DNA of 33,120 nucleotides from contig UQCY01000008.1 in assembly GCA_900539645.1 (NCBI GenBank), forward strand, positions 1 through 33,120. Reading direction: 5' to 3'. Origin of the DNA: an uncultured Clostridium sp. Lineage in GTDB: Bacteria; Bacillota; Clostridia; Peptostreptococcales; Peptostreptococcaceae. A model generated the notes under the pieces. That model searched no databases, was not told where the DNA came from, and saw only the letters and a list, made by a program, of their open reading frames with translations. A program made the translations under genes and the position numbers. Below are positions 1 to 7,514 of this stretch, piece by piece (the stretch's first letter is position 1; each line of letters opens with the position of its first letter).

Positions 1-79
1 CATGATATTCCGAATCTGTAACAGCCCATCCTACAGATCCGGTTCCCATATCCAGTCCTAAATAGTACTCCTGTTCCAT
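1..79 (-). CDS. cas9: Cas9 endonuclease, N-terminal fragment (cut by window edge)
   Basis: Only the first 26 codons are present; the gene runs leftward out of the window. The reading begins MEQEYYLGLD and continues MGTGSVGWAVTDSEYH. The pattern LGLDxGTxSVGWAVTD is the RuvC-I motif at the extreme N-terminus of type II CRISPR Cas9, and the Asp of LGLD (residue 10) is the RuvC catalytic aspartate. A strong ribosome binding site (GGAGG, about 8 nt before ATG at 79) and a promoter at 216-244 fit an intact gene start. Cas9 is the RNA-guided double-strand DNA nuclease of type II CRISPR-Cas immunity and needs a crRNA and tracrRNA. No repeat array, tracrRNA-like hairpins, cas1 or cas2 are visible here; they would have to lie beyond the edge. 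The residues seen identify the family strongly, but subtype (II-A or II-C) and integrity cannot be judged. Confidence 0.88.
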   Translation of the reverse strand, partial: MEQEYYLGLDMGTGSVGWAVTDSEYH

Positions 80-215
80 AAAATTTTCCTCCTATTTTGA
101 TAAATTTCGGTTTAGTTTTTTCTACTTTATTCGTTTAAATTGGTATTTTTATTTTATTAATTAGTCTAACTTTCAATTTAAATTTTCTCAATTTTCGTTA
201 AACTATATAAATTTA

Positions 216-244
216 ATTATATTACATTTTATTTCTATTGTAAA
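216..244 (-). promoter_or_regulatory. Promoter of cas9
   Basis: On the minus strand TTTACA (244-239), a 17-bp spacer and TATAAT (221-216) form a near-consensus sigma-A promoter. It lies about 140 nt before the cas9 start, leaving a long AT-rich leader (80-210) with no clear stem-loop or repeat. Confidence 0.6.
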
Positions 245-246
245 TC

Positions 247-332
247 AAAAAAATAAAGGCAAAATAAATAACTAATTTTATATGACAAATTATTTTATCA
301 TCATACTTACAAGTTATTATCTTGCCTTTATT
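247..332 (-). terminator. Terminator between the EFR1-type gene and cas9
   Basis: AATAAAGGCAA (252-262) pairs perfectly with TTGCCTTTATT (322-332), and the helix continues with ATAA-TAACT/AGTTATTAT around one bulge. A U-rich run follows on the minus strand (TTTATTTTTTTG). The loop is long (about 40 nt). It would insulate cas9 from the upstream gene. Confidence 0.6.
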
Positions 333-341
333 AAATATAAT

Positions 342-1094
342 TTATATTAAAAGAGTATTTTCTTTTCTATCAGAGCATGATTTTTTAAGTTTTTTACCAG
401 CTACTGCTTTCATTACAGGATTTACCTTTCTAGCATTAGATGGACATGCTTTTATACATCTCATACAAGAAATACATTTTGATTTATCTACTTTTTTAGG
501 ATTTTCCTTAGAAATTGCCCCCACGGGACAAACTGTGGCACATACTCCACATCCATTACATGCACTAGATCCTTTTGGTTTTAAAGGTATACCATTATAT
601 TCTCTGTATGGTTTATTTCCCTTTGGTTTTAATTCTGTGTTTATATCACCTGAATTAAATTTTTCTTTTATTTCTTTTGCAAATTTTGTTAATTCATCTA
701 TATCCTTTGAATCCGGTCTATTTGCAGCAACAGTTCTTTCTACAGAATGTTCTGCTATTGCTGTAACCATAGCACCTACTCTAAAGCCACAATTTTCTAA
801 TACTTCCTGTAGCTCTAACATAGTATCTTCGTAATCTCTATTACCATATACAACAACTGCAACTGCTTTTGCATTATTTCCTTTTAATTTAGAAATTCTT
901 TCCACTGCAACTGCTGGCACTCTTCCTCCATAAGAAGGTACAGCTATTAAACATACATCTTCTTTAAACTCTTTATTAGATTTAGCTTTAAGTGGAGTTA
1001 AATCTATTTTTTCATGACTTTCCCAAACAGAAGCTAGTGTTTCTACAACTTTTTCTGTTCCACCTGTTGGACTAAAGTATATTGAATATACCAA
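342..1094 (-). CDS. EFR1-type flavodoxin/ferredoxin fusion protein
   Basis: A 250-aa cytoplasmic electron-transfer protein. The N-terminal half is a flavodoxin fold with an FMN phosphate-loop motif SPTGGTEK at residues 8-15. The C-terminal half carries two 4Fe-4S ferredoxin motifs, CxxCxxCxxxCP at residues 179-190 and 207-218. This architecture is the EFRO1/EFR1 family (4Fe-4S plus flavodoxin), common in Clostridia; physiological partners are generally unknown. I chose the TTG start at 1094 because GAGGTGAT lies just upstream, whereas an ATG at 1139 has no ribosome binding site and lies inside an operator-rich leader. It follows a MarR gene on the same strand and has its own promoter (1211-1239) surrounded by operator-like palindromes, so it is probably the MarR target and part of a redox or toxic-compound response. 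That role is inferred from context only. Confidence 0.85.
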   Translation of the reverse strand: MVYSIYFSPTGGTEKVVETLASVWESHEKIDLTPLKAKSNKEFKEDVCLIAVPSYGGRVPAVAVERISKLKGNNAKAVAVVVYGNRDYEDTMLELQEVLENCGFRVGAMVTAIAEHSVERTVAANRPDSKDIDELTKFAKEIKEKFNSGDINTELKPKGNKPYREYNGIPLKPKGSSACNGCGVCATVCPVGAISKENPKKVDKSKCISCMRCIKACPSNARKVNPVMKAVAGKKLKKSCSDRKENTLLI

Positions 1095-1116
1095 AATTAT
1101 CACCTCTATTTTTATT

Positions 1117-1131
1117 TTAGTTACTAAACTA
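1117..1131. promoter_or_regulatory. Operator-like site 1 (TTAGTTACTAAACTA)
   Basis: The exact reverse complement of site 2 at 1145-1159. With site 2 it forms a 16-bp inverted repeat with an 11-nt loop in the leader of the EFR1-type gene. Spacing and symmetry fit a MarR dimer site; the encoded MarR at 1250-1750 is the likely ligand. Confidence 0.6.
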
Positions 1132-1144
1132 TATTTCAAAAAAA

Positions 1145-1159
1145 TAGTTTAGTAACTAA
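1145..1159. promoter_or_regulatory. Operator-like site 2 (TAGTTTAGTAACTAA)
   Basis: Perfect inverted copy of site 1 (1117-1131). As RNA the two copies could also fold into a stem just before the translation start, so a post-transcriptional effect is possible. Confidence 0.6.
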
Positions 1160-1190
1160 GATTGCAAAATGTCTTCCAAATACATGTATT

Positions 1191-1205
1191 TTAGTTTCTA
1201 AACTA
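1191..1205. promoter_or_regulatory. Operator-like site 3 (TTAGTTTCTAAACTA)
   Basis: Differs from site 1 by one base. It begins 6 nt downstream of the -10 box of the promoter at 1211-1239, so it covers the expected transcription start; a protein bound here would block RNA polymerase. Confidence 0.65.
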
Positions 1206-1210
1206 TCTTT

Positions 1211-1239
1211 ATGATAATATTTTATTTTTACTTTGTCAA
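1211..1239 (-). promoter_or_regulatory. Promoter of the EFR1-type gene
   Basis: TTGACA (1239-1234), 17-bp spacer, TATCAT (1216-1211). Consensus -35 and good -10. It overlaps the 3' end of the MarR gene region and is followed at once by the three operator-like palindromes. Confidence 0.75.
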
Positions 1240-1249
1240 TACTAATATA

Positions 1250-1750
1250 CTAAATATTATTCTTTCCCCAATCAGAATTTTCATCTTTTTCGTATTTTAG
1301 CATTTCTTCACCAAATTCAGCAAATCTTGCTTCAAATTTACAAATAAGTTCTAACTCCTCTTCTGTAAATTCACTAAAGAAAGGATATGCTTTCTCGTAC
1401 TGTTCTTTATCATATTTTGTATGAATCTTGTCTAGTTCTCTACCTTTTTCAGTCAATCTAACAGAATACTGTCTTTTATCATCACTTTCCTGTACTCTTT
1501 CTACAAATCCTTTGTTTTCTAGCTTTTTAAGATACTGAGAAACTGCACCTTTAGTTATTTTTAGTCTGTCGCTTAATTCGCTGATATTATCTAATCCATT
1601 TTCACCAATTTCTGTTATAACATGCACTTCCCTCATATGCATTTTTTCACCTGGATAATATTCATGTGGAGTCGAAAGAAATTTGTAATAAGTAAATGAT
1701 AGGTTTCTTTTAAACTCCAATATCCTTTGAAGTAAATCTTTTCTGTTCAT
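1250..1750 (-). CDS. MarR family transcriptional regulator
   Basis: A 166-aa winged helix-turn-helix repressor. The central DNA-binding region reads ISELSDRLKITKGAVSQYLK (recognition helix TKGAVSQYLKKLE), followed by the wing ESDDKRQYSVRLTEKG; helical dimerisation segments flank it. Length is usual for MarR proteins. The start is the ATG at 1750, with AGGTGAGGG upstream; a GTG four codons earlier lies inside that ribosome binding site and is unlikely. It sits upstream of the EFR1-type gene in the same orientation, separated by about 155 nt that hold a promoter and three near-identical palindromes. A degenerate copy of the palindrome (12 of 15 bases) overlaps its own promoter, suggesting autoregulation. 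The inducing ligand cannot be read from the sequence. Confidence 0.88.
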   Translation of the reverse strand: MNRKDLLQRILEFKRNLSFTYYKFLSTPHEYYPGEKMHMREVHVITEIGENGLDNISELSDRLKITKGAVSQYLKKLENKGFVERVQESDDKRQYSVRLTEKGRELDKIHTKYDKEQYEKAYPFFSEFTEEELELICKFEARFAEFGEEMLKYEKDENSDWGKNNI

Positions 1751-1790
1751 TTTTTCCCTCACCTATATACATATTTTTTTAACTTATTCC

Positions 1791-1819
1791 ATTATATATT
1801 ATTCTCTAAAATAGTTCAA
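1791..1819 (-). promoter_or_regulatory. Promoter of the MarR gene, with degenerate operator
   Basis: TTGAAC (1819-1814), 17-bp spacer, TATAAT (1796-1791). The spacer (1799-1813) reads TATTTTAGAGAATAA, matching TAGTTTAGAAACTAA at 12 of 15 positions, as expected for a weaker autoregulatory site. Confidence 0.65.
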
Positions 1820-1846
1820 TAAAGTTAATTTATCTATTTTATTTAA

Positions 1847-1884
1847 CAAAAAAATAGAAAGTCCTAAGACTTCCTATTTTTTCG
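1847..1884 (-). terminator. Terminator after the P-type ATPase gene
   Basis: Stem AAATAG-A-AAGTC / GACTT-C-CTATTT with loop CTAA and one A-C mismatch, flanked by A and T runs on both sides, so it could work in both directions. It lies 25 nt past the ATPase stop codon. Confidence 0.75.
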
Positions 1885-1908
1885 TTGTGGATTTTTCTAT
1901 TTACTAAA

Positions 1909-4545
1909 TTATTTAACTGATTTTCTCATAAATATTTTACCAACTTCCATTACAAGAGTTGATATTAATGCAAGTCCTATACATATTCCAAGTTCCTGCA
2001 TACCAAATGCTAGTGGTATTGAGAATATTGGTCTTACTGCTGGTATTAATACTATTGAGTATAATAAGAAGCATACTATCATAGCACCGATAACATATTT
2101 ATTTGAGAAGAATCCTATTTTAACTGCAGGATCTACATTTGAACGGCTTGCTATTGTCTGTAATGTTCTTGCAAATATTAATGTTGTGAATGCCATAGCT
2201 ACACCAAATTCTGGTGATACCTGCATTCCTATGTACTGGGCTATTATTGTAACTATACCTATTACAATACCTCTAAATACTACACGCTGCATTGTTCCAT
2301 CAGCTAATATACCTTCACCTGCTGGTCTTGGAGCTCTCTTCATTGTTCCTCTTTCAGTTGGTTCAAATCCAAGTGCTATTGCTGGAAGTGAGTCATTTAC
2401 AAGGTTTATAAATAGAAGCTGTAATGCTGTAAATGGATTTGTCCAGTTAGCAAATACTGCAAATAGTATAGCTATTATCGCTCCAAAGTTACCTGCGAAT
2501 AAATATGTTATAGATTTTTTTATATTGCTATAAACTGTTCTACCAACTTCAACCGCATTTACTATACTTGCAAAGTTGTCGTCAACTAGTACCATATCAC
2601 TGGCATCTTTTGCAACATCTGTACCACTACCCATACCTATACCTATATCAGCCTGTTTTAAAGCAGGGGCATCATTTACACCGTCACCTGTCATAGCTGA
2701 TACACAGTCTTTTTTCTGCCAAGCTCTTACTATTCTTATTTTGTTTTCTGGAGAAACCCTTGCATATACAGTTATTTTTTCTAGTTTTTCATCTAGTTCT
2801 TCTTCTGTAAGTGCATCTAATTCCTGACCTGTTAAAGCAAGGTCACCATCTTCCATTATTCCTATTTCTCTAGCTATTGCAGCTGCTGTTGTTTTGTGGT
2901 CACCAGTTATCATAACTGTTTTTATTCCAGCTTCTTTAGCTTCTGCAACTGCATCTATTACTTCTGCTCTTGGAGGGTCTATCATTGCAAGTAGACCTAT
3001 TAATGTTAAATCATCTTCATCTTCTATTGAAGGAGCAAATCCTTCTTCTACTTCTTTATATGTAAATGCTAAAACTCTTAGCGCTCTATTTGAGAATCCT
3101 TCGTTCTGAGCTCTAAACTGCTGTTTTATTTCTTCTGTAAGTTCTTTCTTTTCTCCGTTTATTAAAACATATTTTGATCTAGAGAAAATTATATCTGGAG
3201 CACCTTTAGTAAACATAAAGTATCCATCTCTAGTTTTATTTACAGTTGTCATTAATTTTCTATCTGAGTCGAATGGTAATTCTTCAACTCTAGGATTTTC
3301 ATTTCTTATATCTTCATAGTTTAATCCATTTTTATTTGCAAAGTTGATTAAAGCTGTTTCAGTTGGGTCACCTATTTCCTGACCTTCACTACCTATTGCA
3401 GAGTCATTACATAATACTGAGCATAATGTAAGTAATCTGCTATGTATATTAGATTCATAGCTTTCTGCTGAATTCATAACTTCTGATTCAGTTCCATTCA
3501 TATATAAATCTACTACTGTCATCTTGTTCTGAGTAAGTGTACCAGTTTTATCTGTACATATAACTTTTGCTGAACCTAATGTTTCAACTGCAGGAAGTTT
3601 TCTTATTATAGCCTGTTTTTTAGCCATATTATTTGTTCCAACTGCTAAAACTATAGTCATTATTGATGATAATGCTTCTGGTATTGCTGCAACTGCTATT
3701 GCTACAGCAAACATGAATGAGCTAAGAACTACTTCACCCATATTTCCTGTTCCCATTATGAACGCTTTACCAACCTGTATTCCGAATATTAATAGTGCAA
3801 GTAATGTTATACCAACACCTAATTTTTTACTGAATGCTTCTATATTTTGCTGAAGTGGAGTAAGTTTTGAGTCTGCATTTTCAAGAAGTCCCGCTATTTT
3901 ACCCATTTCACTGTTCATACCAGTTCCAGTTGTTACAAATGTTCCTCTACCATAAACTACCATTGAACCACTGAATACCATATTTTTCTGGTCTCCTAAA
4001 GGAGATTCATCTGCTATAACATCTGTGTGTTTTAATACTGGTTCTGATTCACCAGTAAGCATACCTTCAACACATTTTAATGTCTGTGCTTCTATTAATC
4101 TACCATCTGCCGGTACATAATCCCCTGCTTCAAGTATTACTATATCCCCTGGTACTAATTCTTTAGCAGGTATAGTTAATTTATTTCCATCTCTTATAAC
4201 CTTTGCGTTTGGTGCAGATAAAGCTTTTAAACTGTCTAATGAACTTTCAGCTTTCTTTGTCTGAACAACACCAAGTATACTGTTAAGTATTATAACTGCA
4301 AATATTATTAAAGATTCCATAGTTTCACCTAATGCAATCTGAACTATTGCAGCTATAAGAAGTATTATTACTAGTGGATCTTTAAAACTTTCTAAAAATA
4401 GCTTCCATACAGGTACTTTGTCTTTTTCCTGTAATTCGTTGTAGCCATGTTTTTCTAAAAGTTCTTTTGCTTTTTCTTGACTTAAACCATTTTCGTTTGA
4501 TTCTAAGTCATTTAAAACTTCTTCATAATTTTTCTGATAAAACAT
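1909..4545 (-). CDS. P-type cation ATPase, Ca2+/Mn2+ type (P2-type)
   Basis: An 878-aa membrane pump of the calcium-ATPase (PMCA/SERCA-like) group. Visible in order: N-terminal cation-ATPase domain, membrane pairs from about residue 50, actuator motif TGES (164-167), membrane segment with IPEAL (P289, E290), phosphorylation motif DKTGTLT (D332), nucleotide-binding KGAPD, hinge TGDGVNDAPALKQADIG, and a C-terminal six-helix region holding NLVNDSLPAIALGFEP, whose Asn-Asp is the usual Ca2+ site in helix 6. Length is normal. ATG follows AAGGAGGAATACTT. Sequence alone suggests Ca2+, but the gene lies behind a yybP-ykoY riboswitch, a Mn2+ sensor, so Mn2+ efflux (alone or with Ca2+) is the better reading from context. 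It is transcribed as a single gene between its own promoter and a terminator. Confidence 0.92.
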   Translation of the reverse strand: MFYQKNYEEVLNDLESNENGLSQEKAKELLEKHGYNELQEKDKVPVWKLFLESFKDPLVIILLIAAIVQIALGETMESLIIFAVIILNSILGVVQTKKAESSLDSLKALSAPNAKVIRDGNKLTIPAKELVPGDIVILEAGDYVPADGRLIEAQTLKCVEGMLTGESEPVLKHTDVIADESPLGDQKNMVFSGSMVVYGRGTFVTTGTGMNSEMGKIAGLLENADSKLTPLQQNIEAFSKKLGVGITLLALLIFGIQVGKAFIMGTGNMGEVVLSSFMFAVAIAVAAIPEALSSIMTIVLAVGTNNMAKKQAIIRKLPAVETLGSAKVICTDKTGTLTQNKMTVVDLYMNGTESEVMNSAESYESNIHSRLLTLCSVLCNDSAIGSEGQEIGDPTETALINFANKNGLNYEDIRNENPRVEELPFDSDRKLMTTVNKTRDGYFMFTKGAPDIIFSRSKYVLINGEKKELTEEIKQQFRAQNEGFSNRALRVLAFTYKEVEEGFAPSIEDEDDLTLIGLLAMIDPPRAEVIDAVAEAKEAGIKTVMITGDHKTTAAAIAREIGIMEDGDLALTGQELDALTEEELDEKLEKITVYARVSPENKIRIVRAWQKKDCVSAMTGDGVNDAPALKQADIGIGMGSGTDVAKDASDMVLVDDNFASIVNAVEVGRTVYSNIKKSITYLFAGNFGAIIAILFAVFANWTNPFTALQLLFINLVNDSLPAIALGFEPTERGTMKRAPRPAGEGILADGTMQRVVFRGIVIGIVTIIAQYIGMQVSPEFGVAMAFTTLIFARTLQTIASRSNVDPAVKIGFFSNKYVIGAMIVCFLLYSIVLIPAVRPIFSIPLAFGMQELGICIGLALISTLVMEVGKIFMRKSVK

Positions 4546-4603
4546 AAGTATTCCTCCTTTTCTTCTCTAATAGATATGATTCCTTTTGATTTATTTTGAG
4601 TAA

Positions 4604-4760
4604 TAAAAAAACCTTGATACGAATCTTCAAAATAAACCGCTGTCTATTTTGAAGGTCTCGCTATCAAGGTTAACATTCTATCCTCGCCAGTTGACCGAGC
4701 ATATATGCTGTATTGACGACCAACTGCACTTAACTGTGTAAGCTACTCCCCTTCGAGAAG
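4604..4760 (-). ncRNA. yybP-ykoY manganese riboswitch with terminator
   Basis: The leader of the ATPase gene contains the two conserved strands of the yybP-ykoY aptamer: GAAGGGGAGTAGC (from 4754) and GATAGCGAGACCTTC (to 4651), which pair to close the structure, with GTCGTCAATAC and CTGGCGAGG between them. Downstream, AACCTTGATA (4671-4662) pairs with TATCAAGGTT (4619-4610) ahead of a U run, with an inner CTTCAAAATA/TATTTTGAAG hairpin: an intrinsic terminator. The 5' arm of the terminator shares bases with the 3' strand of the aptamer, so aptamer folding and termination exclude each other. That is the expected logic of an ON switch: Mn2+ bound, pump expressed. Family identity is from recall of the consensus; a covariance-model search was not run. 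Confidence 0.87.
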
Positions 4761-4791
4761 TATTATCATTTTATATTATTCTGTAATAGAT

Positions 4792-4820
4792 ATTATATAT
4801 CTTTCTAATAATTTTGTCTA
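4792..4820 (-). promoter_or_regulatory. Promoter of the riboswitch-ATPase unit
   Basis: TAGACA (4820-4815), 17-bp spacer, TATAAT (4797-4792), about 30 nt before the start of the riboswitch aptamer. No obvious terminator separates it from the end of aspS at 4871, so some readthrough from aspS is possible. Confidence 0.72.
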
Positions 4821-4870
4821 TCTTTATTTTTTTATTTAACTTTTATTTTACATTTCTAAAAATATAATTA

Positions 4871-6664
4871 TTAGTTTTCTTCTTTTATATCTACTTTTAT
4901 GCTTAATTCTTCAAGCTGAGCATCTTCTGCCGGAGCTGGAGCATTTGTCATTGGGCATATAGCGTTCTGGTTTTTAGGGAATGCTATAACTTCTCTTATG
5001 TTGTCTACTCCTGCAAGTAGCATAACTAATCTATCAAGTCCAAATGCCATACCAGCGTGTGGTGGTGCACCATATTTGAAAGCATCTAGTAAGAATCCGA
5101 ATTTGTTGTAAGCTTCTTCTTCACTTAATCCTAGAGCTGCGAACATTTTTTTCTGAACTTCAGAGTCAGATATTCTCACAGATCCTCCACCTACTTCGTA
5201 TCCATTTAATACTATATCGTATGCTTTTGCTCTTAATGTATCTTTTTCATCAGTATCAAGTCTGTCTATATCTTCATCTAATGGAGAAGTGAATGGATGG
5301 TGTTTAGCAACATATCTTCCATTTTCTTCATCTTCTTCAAATAGTGGGAATTCTGTTACCCATAAGAAGTTGAACTGATTTTTCTTTTCTTCTAATATTC
5401 CTAATTTATCTGCAACAGCAAGTCTTACCTGTCCTAACGCATCATAAACTATAGCGTCTTTGTCAGCAACGAATAGAAGTAAATCTCCTACTTTACCGTT
5501 CATTCTTTCAACTATTGCATTTAAATCTTCTTCACTGAAGAATTTAGCTATTGGAGATGTTACTCCTTCTTCAGTTATTTTCATCCATGCAAGCCCTTTT
5601 GCTTTGTAAGTTTTAGCACAGTCTTCTAAGTGAGATATCTGTTTTCTTGGGAATTTTTCAGCCATTCCTTCAACATTTATCCCTCTAACACTCTTACCTT
5701 TTACAGCACAGTCAGCGAATACTTTAAATCCACATCCTTCAACTAAGTCAGTTATGTTTACAAATTCATATCCAAATCTAGTATCTGGTTTATCTGAACC
5801 ATATCTGTCCATAGCTTCTGCGTAAGTCATTCTTGGTAGAGGAAGTTCTATATCAACGTTTATAGTTTCTTTGAATATTTCCTGAACCATTTTTTCCATA
5901 ACTGTCATAACGTCTTCTGCTTCAACGAAAGACATTTCTGTGTCTATCTGAGTGAATTCTGGCTGTCTGTCTGCTCTTAAATCTTCATCTCTGAAACATT
6001 TTACTATCTGGAAGTATCTATCCATACCAGAAACCATTAGTAACTGTTTTAATAACTGTGGTGACTGTGGTAATGCATAGAATTTACCTTCATTAACTCT
6101 ACTTGGCACTAAGTAGTCTCTTGCACCTTCTGGAGTTGGTTTAACTAAGAATGGTGTTTCTATTTCACAGAAGTTCTGTTCTGTTAAGTATCTTCTTACT
6201 ATGTTAGTAACCTGATGTCTTAACATTAAGTTTCTCTGCATTTTTGGTTTTCTTAAATCAAGATATCTGTATTTTAATCTTAATGATTCTGAAACATCAT
6301 CGTCATCTTTTATGTATATTGGTGGTGTTTCTGATTTGTTAAGTAATCTTAATTCATTTGCGAATACTTCAACATCTCCTGTTGGCATGTTAGGGTTTTT
6401 AGACTGTCTTTCTCTAACTTCACCTTTAACAGCTATTACATATTCTGATCCTAATTTTTCTGCTTTTTCAAAAGCTTCTTTATCTACATCTGTATCGAAT
6501 ACTATCTGGCATATTCCGCCTCTATCTCTTAAATCAACGAATACAAGACCTCCAAGATTTCTCTTTTTCTGTACCCATCCCATAAGTACAACTTCCTGTC
6601 CTATATTTTCAGCTCTTAATTCGCCACAATAGCAGCTTCTTTTTAGACCTTTTATTGTTTCCAA
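4871..6664 (-). CDS. aspS: Aspartate-tRNA ligase
   Basis: A 597-aa class II aminoacyl-tRNA synthetase that charges tRNA with aspartate in the cytoplasm. It has an N-terminal OB-fold anticodon-binding domain (GWVQKKRNLGGLVFVDLRDR), motif 2 with FRDEDLRADRQPEFTQID, a bacterial GAD-type insertion, and motif 3 in GAPPHAGMAFGLDRLVMLL. Length is typical of bacterial AspRS. The start is the TTG at 6664: a GGAGG ribosome binding site sits 8 nt upstream, and the family's N-terminus begins near here. The ATG at 6706 would add 14 residues without a ribosome binding site. It has its own promoter (6760-6788) and no T-box leader. Whether the enzyme is discriminating or also charges tRNA-Asn cannot be settled from this window. 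Confidence 0.96.
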   Translation of the reverse strand: METIKGLKRSCYCGELRAENIGQEVVLMGWVQKKRNLGGLVFVDLRDRGGICQIVFDTDVDKEAFEKAEKLGSEYVIAVKGEVRERQSKNPNMPTGDVEVFANELRLLNKSETPPIYIKDDDDVSESLRLKYRYLDLRKPKMQRNLMLRHQVTNIVRRYLTEQNFCEIETPFLVKPTPEGARDYLVPSRVNEGKFYALPQSPQLLKQLLMVSGMDRYFQIVKCFRDEDLRADRQPEFTQIDTEMSFVEAEDVMTVMEKMVQEIFKETINVDIELPLPRMTYAEAMDRYGSDKPDTRFGYEFVNITDLVEGCGFKVFADCAVKGKSVRGINVEGMAEKFPRKQISHLEDCAKTYKAKGLAWMKITEEGVTSPIAKFFSEEDLNAIVERMNGKVGDLLLFVADKDAIVYDALGQVRLAVADKLGILEEKKNQFNFLWVTEFPLFEEDEENGRYVAKHHPFTSPLDEDIDRLDTDEKDTLRAKAYDIVLNGYEVGGGSVRISDSEVQKKMFAALGLSEEEAYNKFGFLLDAFKYGAPPHAGMAFGLDRLVMLLAGVDNIREVIAFPKNQNAICPMTNAPAPAEDAQLEELSIKVDIKEEN

Positions 6665-6759
6665 ACTTATTACCTCCGTCCTCATTTTAACTATATTGAA
6701 TCTCAATTTAATAAATCAAGAGTATTCTTTTCCAATTTAATAAATTGCATATAGTATAT

Positions 6760-6788
6760 ATTATATCCTATTAACACTTTATTGTGAA
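6760..6788 (-). promoter_or_regulatory. Promoter of aspS
   Basis: TTCACA (6788-6783), 17-bp spacer, TATAAT (6765-6760). The -35 box lies inside a short inverted repeat ATTGT-GAAT-ACAAT (6781-6794), a possible operator also seen near scfB. Confidence 0.72.
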
Positions 6789-6840
6789 TACAATGTTAAT
6801 TTTTTCTATAATTGTATTAATGTTAACTATATATCTATTG

Positions 6841-6869
6841 TAGACATAGTATATTCTCTCTGATATTAT
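6841..6869 (+). promoter_or_regulatory. Promoter of the GNAT gene
   Basis: TAGACA (6841-6846), 17-bp spacer, TATTAT (6864-6869). The ribosome binding site TAAGGAGTGA follows at 6878-6887. Confidence 0.65.
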
Positions 6870-6893
6870 GAACTCTGTAAGGAGTGAGTTTGT

Positions 6894-7463
6894 ATGAGTA
6901 AATTTTTAGGGAATAACAATCCCTTTTATTTTGAGAAAGACATAAAACTTTTAAATGGTGATATATTATCATTAAGAAATGCTATCACAGCCGATGCAGA
7001 AACTGTGGTTAATTTCTTTAAAGTAACTTCAGATGAAAGCGATAATCTATCTTTTTCATCTGATGAATATTTTGTAACACCTTATGAAGAAAAAATAGTA
7101 ATCTCAAACATCAATAGAAATAGTAAGACTATAATGATTCTTGGTTTTATAGATGAAGTTCTTTGTTGCATTGCAGAGCTTAATTCTTCTGCTGAATTAA
7201 GATTATCTCACAACGTAGAATATTCTATAACTGTCCTTAAAGAATTTTGGGGCATAGGGATTGGAAATGCTATAACAAATGAAATTATAAATTTCGCAAA
7301 AGAAAAAAATGTTAAAAACATAGTTCTATTTGTAAGACAAGAAAATAGTGCTGCAATAAATCTTTATAAAAAATATGGATTTAAAACTGTAGGAATAAAA
7401 AAAGACTATATTTGCATAGATGGAAAATACGACGACGAAATATCTATGCAGCTACAATTATAA
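6894..7463 (+). CDS. GNAT family N-acetyltransferase
   Basis: A 189-aa protein of the Gcn5-related acetyltransferase fold. The acetyl-CoA-binding motif A region is EFWGIGIGNAITNEIINFA (R/Q-x-x-G-x-G/A variant), followed by NIVLFVRQENSAAINLYKKY and GFKTVGIKKDYICIDGKYDD, the usual beta5 and C-terminal layout of this group. The N-terminal half (residues 1-90) is less conserved and sets the unknown substrate; small-molecule amines or ribosomal-protein termini are both possible. The ATG is well placed behind TAAGGAG. It is a single-gene unit on the plus strand with its own promoter and terminator between minus-strand genes. Its three glutamines use CAA twice and CAG once, unlike the CAG-only pattern in neighbouring genes, a weak hint of low expression or later arrival. 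Confidence 0.87.
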   Translation: MSKFLGNNNPFYFEKDIKLLNGDILSLRNAITADAETVVNFFKVTSDESDNLSFSSDEYFVTPYEEKIVISNINRNSKTIMILGFIDEVLCCIAELNSSAELRLSHNVEYSITVLKEFWGIGIGNAITNEIINFAKEKNVKNIVLFVRQENSAAINLYKKYGFKTVGIKKDYICIDGKYDDEISMQLQL

Positions 7464-7470
7464 AAATAAA

Positions 7471-7510
7471 AAGGATGTCTTAATTATATTTTTGAGAACA
7501 TCCTTTTTTT
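7471..7510 (+). terminator. Terminator of the GNAT gene
   Basis: AAGGATGT (7471-7478) pairs with ACATCCTT (7498-7505) and is followed by TTTTT. The A run before the stem could let it also serve transcription from the minus-strand regulator gene. Confidence 0.8.
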
Positions 7511-7514
7511 ATAT

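Noticed and set aside
80..341. Search for a tracrRNA, CRISPR repeats or an anti-repeat next to cas9
   Set aside because: Only an AT-rich leader, a promoter and a long-loop terminator are visible; nothing repeated at spacer-like intervals.
322..834. Plus-strand 170-aa frame opposite the EFR1-type gene
   Set aside because: Antisense shadow of a clearly recognised protein; no initiation signals.
6665..6893. T-box or other aminoacyl-tRNA-responsive leader for aspS (and for hisS)
   Set aside because: No GGTGGTACCGCG element or specifier stem; only leuS has one.
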